The translations under genes were made by a program, and so were the position numbers. Positions 32,667 to 38,428 of a stretch of DNA of 38,428 nt are shown one piece after another. Source of the stretch: Nitrospirota bacterium (lineage in GTDB: Bacteria; Nitrospirota; Thermodesulfovibrionia; Thermodesulfovibrionales; JdFR-88); NCBI GenBank assembly GCA_021789735.1, contig JAJYJB010000015.1, positions 1 through 38,428 of the forward strand, written 5' to 3'. Below the pieces are notes generated by a model, which was not told where the DNA came from, made no database searches, and was given only the letters and a program-made list of their open reading frames with translations. Positions within the stretch are counted from its first letter, which is position 1; each line of letters begins with the position of its first letter.

Positions 32667-33905
32667 ATGAAACGGAGAGTCGTTGTAACAGGCCTGGGTC
32701 TCATTTCGCCTCTCGGCATAGGGACTGAGGCCACATGGAAGGGGCTCGTTGAGGGCCGCTCCGGCATCGGGAAGATAACGCAGTTCGACTCGGCCGCTTT
32801 TCCAACGCAGATAGCCGGCGAGGTGCCGGGTTTTGTCCCCGAGGATTTCGTAGAGGCCAAGGAAGTAAAGAAGATGGACCGCTTCATCCAGTTCGCGATG
32901 GCCGCCGCGGGGTTTGCCGTTGCGGATTCGGGGCTGGCGATCGGCCCGTCCAACGCGGAGCGAGTGGGCGTCATGATCGGCGCTGGGATGGGGGGCCTGG
33001 GCACGATAGAGCGCTATCACCAGACGTACCTGGAAAAGGGCCCCAGGCGCATAACCCCATTTTTCATACCGATGCTGATAATAAACCTGGCATCGGGCAG
33101 CGTTTCGATAAAGTTTGGGGCCAAGGGGCCAAACTCCGCCGCGGTCACCGCCTGTGCGACGGGCAGCCACTCCATAGGAGAGGCCTTCCGGATGATACAG
33201 TACGGTGATGCCGACGCCATGATAGCCGGGGGCACGGAGTCCGTGATAACGCCGATGGCCATAGGCGGGTTCAACGCCATGAAGGCCCTTTCCACCAGGA
33301 ACGACGACCCCGCCGGGGCGTCCAGGCCGTTCGATTCCGGAAGGGACGGCTTTGTGATGGGCGAAGGGGCGGGCGTCCTGGTGCTCGAGGAGCTGGAGTC
33401 CGCCCGACGCAGGGGGGCGCGCATATATGCCGAGCTGGTGGGCTTCGGGATGAGCTCCGATGCTTACCATATAACATCGCCCGCACCGGATGGGGACGGC
33501 GCGGCCAGGTGCATGGCAAACGCCCTCAGGGACGCGGGCATACCCGCCCACGAGGTGGACTATGTAAATGCGCACGGCACCTCCACCAAGCAGGGTGACG
33601 AGATAGAGACGGCGGCCATAAAGAAGGTATTTGGCGCCCATGCATTGAAGCTTGCAGTAAGCTCAACAAAGTCCATGACGGGGCACCTGCTCGGCGCGGC
33701 TGGCGGAGTGGAGGCGGCTGTTGCGGTCCTGAGCATCGTCAATTCCGTCATCCCACCGACGATAAACCTGCACAATCCGGACCCTGAATGCGACCTGGAC
33801 TATGTACCGCATAAGGCCAGGCAGCAGCGGGTGGACTGCGCGCTTTCCAACTCCTTCGGGTTCGGCGGTACAAACGCCTGCCTGCTTTTCAAGAGACTTT
33901 CCTGA
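32667..33905 (+). CDS. fabF: 3-oxoacyl-[acyl-carrier-protein] synthase II
   Basis: A 412-residue condensing enzyme that extends acyl-ACP by malonyl-ACP. The thiolase-fold catalytic triad is intact: Cys in [15 protein letters not shown], His in [13 protein letters not shown], and His in [15 protein letters not shown]. The C-terminal glycine loop [13 protein letters not shown] is also present. The length fits FabF (E. coli 413). The ATG follows a weak ribosome-binding site 15 bases after acpP, so coupled translation is likely. The stop is separated by one base from the TTG start of rnc. Confidence 0.97.
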   Translation: MKRRVVVTGLGLISPLGIGTEATWKGLVEGRSGIGKITQFDSAAFPTQIAGEVPGFVPEDFVEAKEVKKMDRFIQFAMAAAGFAVADSGLAIGPSNAERVGVMIGAGMGGLGTIERYHQTYLEKGPRRITPFFIPMLIINLASGSVSIKFGAKGPNSAAVTACATGSHSIGEAFRMIQYGDADAMIAGGTESVITPMAIGGFNAMKALSTRNDDPAGASRPFDSGRDGFVMGEGAGVLVLEELESARRRGARIYAELVGFGMSSDAYHITSPAPDGDGAARCMANALRDAGIPAHEVDYVNAHGTSTKQGDEIETAAIKKVFGAHALKLAVSSTKSMTGHLLGAAGGVEAAVAVLSIVNSVIPPTINLHNPDPECDLDYVPHKARQQRVDCALSNSFGFGGTNACLLFKRLS

Positions 33906-33906
33906 C

Positions 33907-34647
33907 TTGACCCCGCCCAGACCCAACCCGGAAAAAGAAGAAAAAGAAAAAGAAAAAAGCCTTTTCGACCCGTCAAAAAAACTGGGCCATGTCTTCAGGG
34001 ACAGGGAGCTGCTCAGGCAGGCCCTGACCCACAGGTCCTATTGCGGCGAAAAAAAAGGGGTTGCGCCCTCCCACAACGAGCGTCTTGAGTACCTGGGAGA
34101 CGCCGTTTTGGAGCTTGTTTTTTCGGAGCACCTGTACCATACCGGCCTTGACGAGGCCCAGATGTCGCGGATAAGGAGCCTCATGGTGCGGGGGCAGGAG
34201 CTTGCGAAGGCAGCGGACGGCATAGGGCTTGGCCCTCACCTGCTCCTTGGCAAAGGGGAGCTGAGCACGGGGGGCAGGACGAAGCAGTCCATCCTGGCCG
34301 GGGCGTTCGAGGCCATGGTCGGGGCCATTTACCTGGACGACGGCTATGAGGCGGCAAAGCGGGCCGTCCTCGGCATATTCAGGGAGAAGCTTGAGGCGGT
34401 GATCGAAAGCGGCGAGGCGCAGGACCCGAAGACGGAGCTCCAGGAGCTTTGCCAGAAGATCATGGGCAGCCTGCCTGTCTACAGGTTATTGAAAGAGGAA
34501 GGCAAGGAGCACGAGAAGCTCTTTACGGCCGGGGTCTATATCGGCGACAAATCATATGGGCGCGGCGAGGGCAGGACAAAAAAGGAGGCGCAAAGCATGG
34601 CCGCGCGCGAAGCGCTCGAGAGATTGAAGCTGGAGGCCAAAAAATGA
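33907..34647 (+). CDS. rnc: ribonuclease III
   Basis: A 246-residue double-strand-specific endoribonuclease for rRNA and mRNA processing. The signature HNERLEYLGDAVLELVF carries the acidic catalytic cluster, and GAFEAMVGAIYLDDG the second metal site. A dsRNA-binding domain (about 170-240) closes the protein (PKTELQELCQ, then GRTKKEAQSMAAREAL). No ATG is available upstream without a 100-base overlap into fabF, so the TTG at 33907, one base after the fabF stop, is the best start; it leaves a charged N-terminal extension of KEEKEKEK type. It ends the fab operon and is followed by a strong terminator. Confidence 0.94.
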   Translation: MTPPRPNPEKEEKEKEKSLFDPSKKLGHVFRDRELLRQALTHRSYCGEKKGVAPSHNERLEYLGDAVLELVFSEHLYHTGLDEAQMSRIRSLMVRGQELAKAADGIGLGPHLLLGKGELSTGGRTKQSILAGAFEAMVGAIYLDDGYEAAKRAVLGIFREKLEAVIESGEAQDPKTELQELCQKIMGSLPVYRLLKEEGKEHEKLFTAGVYIGDKSYGRGEGRTKKEAQSMAAREALERLKLEAKK

Positions 34648-34680
34648 AAAGGCGAAAGCGGCCGCCCCGGAGAATGACAT

Positions 34681-34718
34681 AAAAGCAAAAAAGCCCGTTT
34701 AAGGGCTTTTTTGCTTTT
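34681..34718. terminator. bidirectional intrinsic terminator between rnc and ferredoxin
   Basis: A perfect 16-bp stem (AAAAGCAAAAAAGCCC with GGGCTTTTTTGCTTTT) around GTTTAA, placed between the convergent rnc and ferredoxin genes. Both strands have T-rich 3' arms, so it should stop transcription both ways. Confidence 0.9.
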
Positions 34719-34738
34719 ACGTCTATTTCTATTTCCCC

Positions 34739-34924
34739 TTAGTCTTCCAGCGTTATGGCCTCGACCGGGCAAATCCCAGCGGCGGCCTCGCAGTCGCAAC
34801 TGGAGCAGCCCTCAGGATTGACAACATAGGCCTTATCATCCTTGAGCTCGAACACCGAGGGACAGAGCTCTACACATGAACCGCATCCTACACAGGTGTC
34901 AAAATCAATAACGGGTTTCTTCAT
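34739..34924 (-). CDS. small ferredoxin ([4Fe-4S])
   Basis: A 61-residue ferredoxin. The first motif CVGCGSCVELCP gives C-x2-C-x2-C plus a fourth Cys before Pro. The second half has CSSCDCEAAAGICPVEAI, whose last Cys-Pro fits the single-cluster type in which C-x2-C-x2-C pairs with the distant CP. The extra Cys residues (CSSCDC) may form a disulfide or a second, atypical site, so the cluster number is uncertain. AAAGGAGC precedes the ATG. It is monocistronic and divergent from the aminotransferase gene. It could supply low-potential electrons to radical-SAM enzymes such as the aminomutase or to the Ehr complex; neither link is shown. Confidence 0.92.
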   Translation of the reverse strand: MKKPVIDFDTCVGCGSCVELCPSVFELKDDKAYVVNPEGCSSCDCEAAAGICPVEAITLED

Positions 34925-35010
34925 CGTTTTCAGCTCCTTTGATGTTTTTTGTTTTTTTCTTTTTTGAAGCAGTTAATTTATAAACACTTTCCTTTAATAA
35001 CTTCCTTATT

Positions 35011-35038
35011 TTATCATTTTTTGCCAGTGTGGTAAAAT
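35011..35038 (+). promoter_or_regulatory. predicted promoter for the aminotransferase gene
   Basis: TTATCA (35011-35016), 16-base spacer, and extended -10 TGGTAAAAT (35030-35038). The reverse strand has TGATAAAAT over 35008-35016, a possible -10 for the ferredoxin, so the two divergent promoters would overlap. Confidence 0.5.
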
Positions 35039-35087
35039 TCTAATTCGATCAAAGAGAAAATTTCACAGGGGAGAAAAGACAAAAAAA

Positions 35088-36266
35088 ATGCTTTCAATGC
35101 GGGCCAAAGACATAAAACCTTCACCCACTCTCGCCATAGATTCCAGGGCCAAGGCGATGAAGGCCCAGGGGATTGACGTAATAAGCTTCGGCGTAGGGGA
35201 GCCGGATTTCGATACCCCGGAAAACATCAAAGAGGCTGCCATAAAGGCGATAAAGGACGGTTTTACCAAGTACACGCCTGTAGGCGGAACGGACAAGCTC
35301 AAGGATGCCATAATCGGAAAGCTCGAAAAAGACAACGGGCTCAAGTACGAGCGCGCGGAGATACTTGTCTCCTGCGGCGCCAAGCACAGCCTGTTTAACG
35401 CCATGCAGGCCCTCCTGGACCCCGGAGACGAGATGATAATACCCGCCCCCTACTGGGTGAGCTACCCGGAGCAGGCAACCCTTGCCGGGGCAAAGCCGGT
35501 ATTCATAAAGACGCTTGAGGCGGACAGGTTCCTTCTGGACCCTGCGGCCTTTGAGAAGGCGATAACCAAAAAGACAAAGGCCCTCGTACTCAATTCCCCG
35601 TCCAACCCGACGGGCTTTTCATACGGGAAGGAGGCCCTGGCCAGGATCGCTCAGATAGCCGTGGAAAGGGACATCTATGTGATATCTGATGAGATATACG
35701 AAAAGCTCCTCTACGACGGGGCCAGGCACGTAAGCATCGCCTCGCTTGGCGAGGAGGTAAAGAAAAGGACGGTTGTAATAAACGGGGTCTCAAAAGCATA
35801 TTCCATGACCGGATGGAGGATCGGCTATGCAGCCGGGCCCGCCCCGCTCATAAAGGCCATGACCTCCATGCAGAGCCAGTCCACCTCCAACCCCACCTCC
35901 ATCTCGCAGGCGGCGGCCATAGAGGCCCTTACAGGGCCGCAGGAGTCGGTCAAGGCAATGGCCGCTGAGTTCGACAAGAGAAGAAAGTTCATTGTCGAGG
36001 GGCTGAACGCCATACCGGGGATAAAGTGCATACCGCCTACGGGCGCGTTTTACGCTTTCCCGAACACCAGCGCGCTTTACGGCAGGTCTCCGGAGATATC
36101 CTCTTCCTCCAAGCTTGCAATGTATCTGCTTGAGAAGGCCAACGTGGCTGTGGTGCCGGGGGACGCCTTCGGGGACGACGATTTCATAAGGCTCTCTTAC
36201 GCGACAGGCATCGGGGAGATAGAGAGAGGGCTTGAGAGGATAAAGAAGACCCTCGCGGCTTTTTAA
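35088..36266 (+). CDS. aspC: aspartate aminotransferase (class I, PLP)
   Basis: A 392-residue fold-type I aminotransferase of the thermophile/Bacillus AspB type. Markers are FGVGEPDFDTP near the N-terminus, YTPVGGTDKLKDAI, the LNSPSNPTGFSYGKEAL loop, SDEIYEKLLYDG, the PLP lysine in GVSKAYSMTGWRIGY, and the substrate arginine region DDFIRLSYATG. It makes aspartate from oxaloacetate and glutamate, and many relatives also act as prephenate or tyrosine aminotransferases. The ATG at 35088 has only a distant AGGGGAG; a second Met three codons in (35097) is possible. It is monocistronic; the following 231 bases contain a hairpin-forming repeat. Confidence 0.93.
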   Translation: MLSMRAKDIKPSPTLAIDSRAKAMKAQGIDVISFGVGEPDFDTPENIKEAAIKAIKDGFTKYTPVGGTDKLKDAIIGKLEKDNGLKYERAEILVSCGAKHSLFNAMQALLDPGDEMIIPAPYWVSYPEQATLAGAKPVFIKTLEADRFLLDPAAFEKAITKKTKALVLNSPSNPTGFSYGKEALARIAQIAVERDIYVISDEIYEKLLYDGARHVSIASLGEEVKKRTVVINGVSKAYSMTGWRIGYAAGPAPLIKAMTSMQSQSTSNPTSISQAAAIEALTGPQESVKAMAAEFDKRRKFIVEGLNAIPGIKCIPPTGAFYAFPNTSALYGRSPEISSSSKLAMYLLEKANVAVVPGDAFGDDDFIRLSYATGIGEIERGLERIKKTLAAF

Positions 36267-36305
36267 GTCTGATTTTTGCCCGAAGAAGCCAGGGAAGGGG
36301 TTTTG

Positions 36306-36339
36306 CCTGCCTCCGCCTTCCTGGCTCCAGCCAGGCAGG
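36306..36339. repeat. imperfect hairpin after the aminotransferase gene
   Basis: CCTGCCT and AGGCAGG arms enclose a shorter CCTGGC/GCCAGG inverted repeat. No T-run follows, so it is more like a structured intergenic repeat than a terminator. The rest of the 231-base gap holds nothing I recognise. Confidence 0.4.
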
Positions 36340-36484
36340 GAAACCGCTGCCATCCCAGCCTTCTTCTTCCGGTGATCGGATAATGTTAAAAAAGCTGCTG
36401 TATAGGCAGTGCCGGCAAAAGGAACGGCCAGGTTTTTTACTGCATCAAAAAGGCCCCCGCTTGCAATAGACACGCCCGCCGCCT

Positions 36485-36490
36485 TACACT
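36485..36490 (+). promoter_or_regulatory. -10-like hexamer directly before era
   Basis: TACACT ends 7 bases before the era ATG with no Shine-Dalgarno, another candidate leaderless start. Confidence 0.3.
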
Positions 36491-36497
36491 TAATTAA

Positions 36498-37466
36498 ATG
36501 ATGGAAGAAAAAGAAAAAAACGAAAACAGGGAATCCGGGGCGTTCCGCTCCGGGTACGTATCCATAATCGGCAGGCCCAACGCGGGCAAATCCACACTGC
36601 TTAACACCATCCTGGGACAAAAGGTCTCCATAGTCACCAAAAAGCCCCAGACCACGCGCAACCGCATCATAGGGATAAAGACCCTGAAGGACGCCCAGAT
36701 CGTCTTCATGGACACCCCCGGCATACATAAAAAGCTGCACACGAAGCTCGATGAGGCCATGATGCGCGAGGCCCGGGACGCGACGCTCGAGGTGGACGTT
36801 GTGCTTTTCATGGTAGAGCCAAAACTGCCCGGCGAGACGGAAAGGGACATTCTGGACCTTATCACCGGAGGCAAAAAAGACAGGGCCGGCAAAAGCAAAA
36901 ACAAAAAGGCCGTTTTGCTGATTATAAACAAGGTGGACACCGTGCGGAAATCGAAGCTCCTGCCTGTCATAGAGGCCTATTCCGGGCTTTACGGCTTCGA
37001 TGAGGTCATCCCCATCTCCGCCCTCACCGGAGACGGGGTGGACATACTGCTTGAAAAACTCCCCGGTTACCTGCCGGAGGGTCCCATGTACTACCCGGAG
37101 GACCTCGTCACCGACCAGCTTGAAAGATTCATGGTTTCTGAGATAATAAGGGAGAAAGTCATGGAAACCACCTTCGAGGAGGTCCCTCATGCCGTGGCCG
37201 TGGAGGTCACCCGGTGGGAGGAGCCGCAGGGAGAGGGCGGGCCCGCACGCGGGCTGGTCCGCATCAGCGCGGACATCTGGGTGGAAAGGGACAGCCAGAA
37301 AGGTATTATAATAGGAAAAGGCGGCCGCATGCTGAAGGAGATCGGGCAGGCCGCAAGGCTTGAAGCTGAGAAGCTCCTTAATGCCAGGGTCTTTCTGGAG
37401 CTTTGGGTCAAGCTGAGGAAGGACTGGCGTTCGGACACGAAGTCCATATCCGAGCTGGGTTTCTGA
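36498..37466 (+). CDS. era: GTPase Era
   Basis: A 322-residue GTPase needed for 16S rRNA maturation and 30S assembly. The G domain has GRPNAGKSTLLN, KPQTTRNRI (switch I), DTPGIHK and NKVD; the C-terminal KH domain has GIIIGKGGRMLKEIGQ, which binds the 3' end of 16S rRNA. A Lys-rich insertion (GGKKDRAGKSKNKK, about 123-137) before the NKVD strand is longer than in most Era proteins and probably accounts for the extra 20 residues. The N-terminus starts with a charged MMEEKEKNEN. It precedes the nuclease-family gene and recO; era-recO neighbourhoods are common. Confidence 0.96.
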   Translation: MMEEKEKNENRESGAFRSGYVSIIGRPNAGKSTLLNTILGQKVSIVTKKPQTTRNRIIGIKTLKDAQIVFMDTPGIHKKLHTKLDEAMMREARDATLEVDVVLFMVEPKLPGETERDILDLITGGKKDRAGKSKNKKAVLLIINKVDTVRKSKLLPVIEAYSGLYGFDEVIPISALTGDGVDILLEKLPGYLPEGPMYYPEDLVTDQLERFMVSEIIREKVMETTFEEVPHAVAVEVTRWEEPQGEGGPARGLVRISADIWVERDSQKGIIIGKGGRMLKEIGQAARLEAEKLLNARVFLELWVKLRKDWRSDTKSISELGF

Positions 37467-37513
37467 TTTTTCAAGATGGAAAAAAGACTGAAAAAGGCGG
37501 TTTAAACGAAGGC

Positions 37514-37966
37514 ATGCTCATAGAAATGAAGGTGGAAGGTCTTCTGTTTGACCCCAGGAGCAACATGTACATACTGCTCCTGCGGGAGACGGAAGGCACG
37601 TCCACGCTTCCCATATGGATAGGCAAGCCGGAGGCGGACTCCATCGCGCTTGCGCTGGGGAAGGTCACCACTCCGAGGCCCCTTACCCATGACCTCATAA
37701 GGAACATCATAGACGACCTGAAGCTGAAGGTCAGCAGGATAATCGTCACGGACCTGCAGGAAAACACGTATTACGCGCTCATCCACCTGACCGACGGAAA
37801 GAGGGAGACCCCGGTGGACTCCAGGCCTTCGGACGCGGTTGCCGTGGCGCTCAGGATGAACGCCCCCATCTTCGTCGAGGACAGCATACTGGAGCTTAAG
37901 AACTCTGACGAGCTGGAGGAGTGGCTGAAGAACCTGAAGCCTGAGGATTTTGGCAACATAATGTAG
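37514..37966 (+). CDS. bifunctional nuclease family protein (DUF151)
   Basis: A 150-residue DUF151 protein. The family pattern is clear: KVEGLLFDP near the start, MYILLLRETEG, LPIWIGKPEADSIALAL, then PVDSRPSDAVAVALRMNAPIFVED. Plant members are reported to be bifunctional nucleases; the bacterial role is uncertain. Upstream in-frame codons are available from 37403, inside era, but the family domain begins at the Met at 37514 or at the Met at 37526, so the start is set there; a GAAGG lies directly before the first. It sits between era and recO on the same strand. Confidence 0.9.
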   Translation: MLIEMKVEGLLFDPRSNMYILLLRETEGTSTLPIWIGKPEADSIALALGKVTTPRPLTHDLIRNIIDDLKLKVSRIIVTDLQENTYYALIHLTDGKRETPVDSRPSDAVAVALRMNAPIFVEDSILELKNSDELEEWLKNLKPEDFGNIM

Positions 37967-38105
37967 GTGGGCCTTTCAACGGACGTCCCAAATCTATCAT
38001 TGCCATTCCCATTGGAACAAAGCCGGGAGACATCGAAATAAAATCAGGGGCAAGAAGCAAAATGGACCGCGAGCGTATGCCTGTGGCTTGCCGCAGGGAA
38101 TATCG

Positions 38106-38428
38106 ATGACGGTGCGGACCGAGGGCATCGTTTTAAGGAGCCGCACCCTTGGCGAGGCCGACCTCATAATCGAATACCTCACGAAAGAGTCCGGCACCCG
38201 CAGCGCCTTTGCCAAAAGCCCAAGGAAGATAAAGAGCCGCTTTGGCGGCAGCCTGGAACCCTTCACCCACGCCCGCATTGCGCTTACGGGAAGGGAAGAC
38301 GCTAACCTGCCAAGGCTCACCCAGTCGGACATCCTTAGGAGCTTCCATCCGCTCAGGGAAAATATCCCCGCCTTCCTTAAGGCCTGCCAGTTCGCGGAGA
38401 TGGTGCTAAAACTCCTGCCTCCGGAGGG
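38106..38428 (+). CDS. recO: DNA repair protein RecO (partial, runs off the window)
   Basis: The first 107 codons of RecO. Translation from the ATG at 38106 gives MTVRTEGIVLRSRTLGEADL and then FAKSPRKIKSRFGGSLEPFTHARI, the N-terminal OB-fold pattern of RecO; the frame stays open to the end of the window. AGGGA precedes the ATG by 6-7 bases. RecO loads RecA onto SSB-coated single-stranded DNA with RecR in the RecF pathway. The 139-base gap after the nuclease-family gene has no other gene. Confidence 0.93.
   Translation, partial: MTVRTEGIVLRSRTLGEADLIIEYLTKESGTRSAFAKSPRKIKSRFGGSLEPFTHARIALTGREDANLPRLTQSDILRSFHPLRENIPAFLKACQFAEMVLKLLPPE

Noticed and set aside
32415..33641. Long minus-strand open frame (408 codons) opposite acpP and fabF
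   Set aside because: Both plus-strand genes have full catalytic motifs and ribosome-binding sites; the antisense product is Arg/Gly/His-rich without recognisable domains.
35790..37190. Long minus-strand open frame (466 codons) over the aminotransferase, gap and era
   Set aside because: It is antisense to two clear genes and shows no domain motif. Codon bias of the real genes produces such frames.

Overview
The window is gene-dense, roughly mid-to-high GC chromosomal DNA from a Gram-negative, probably anaerobic or microaerophilic bacterium. Pointers are several lipoboxes, sigma-54 activators, a membrane complex related to energy-converting hydrogenases, a radical-SAM lysine aminomutase, SelB and frequent AGG/ATA codons. 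The content best fits a Desulfobacterota- or Nitrospirota-like lineage. That placement is inference; no rRNA or tRNA gene was seen.

Layout. 0.1-1.2 kb: a TMEM198-like membrane protein and a DUF3568 lipoprotein. 1.3-14.3 kb (minus strand): one long candidate operon. It reads, in transcription order, a sigma-54 activator with an altered receiver domain, six subunits of an Ehr complex (hydrogenase-like, with all four nickel ligands replaced), lysine 2,3-aminomutase, an ATP-grasp ligase, and an ATP-grasp ligase fused to a GNAT acetyltransferase. Two 15-bp direct repeats 42 bp apart lie just upstream. 14.5-16.6 kb (plus): a tiny Ala/Pro/Asn-repeat lipoprotein with its own promoter and terminator, then a GAF/sigma-54 activator.

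16.8-22.4 kb is a signalling block: a PilZ/zinc-ribbon/methyltransferase protein overlapping a polytopic hybrid histidine kinase, then an HD-GYP response regulator and a PilZ plus degenerate-receiver protein on the other strand. The methyltransferase part and the membrane sensor part form one AT-rich stretch whose edges fall inside the two genes, which suggests a chimera. 22.6-31.4 kb is mixed housekeeping and stress: AlkA-type glycosylase plus DUF488, patatin-like lipoprotein, MscS channel, PAS-GGDEF cyclase, CBS protein, SppA-type protease and SelB. 31.6-38.4 kb is core metabolism: fabG-acpP-fabF-rnc, ferredoxin, aspartate aminotransferase, era, a bifunctional-nuclease family gene, and recO cut by the window end.

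The strongest candidates for undescribed biology are (1) the beta-lysine module (aminomutase, two ATP-grasp ligases, acetyltransferase) downstream of the Ehr genes, and (2) the PilZ-methyltransferase/hybrid-kinase pair, which recalls a Phc-type signal-synthase/sensor pair tied to c-di-GMP. Several genes also have a -10-like hexamer directly before the start codon and no Shine-Dalgarno sequence, suggesting leaderless transcripts. No intergenic stretch exceeds about 300 bases; no CRISPR array, insertion sequence, rRNA or tRNA was recognised.
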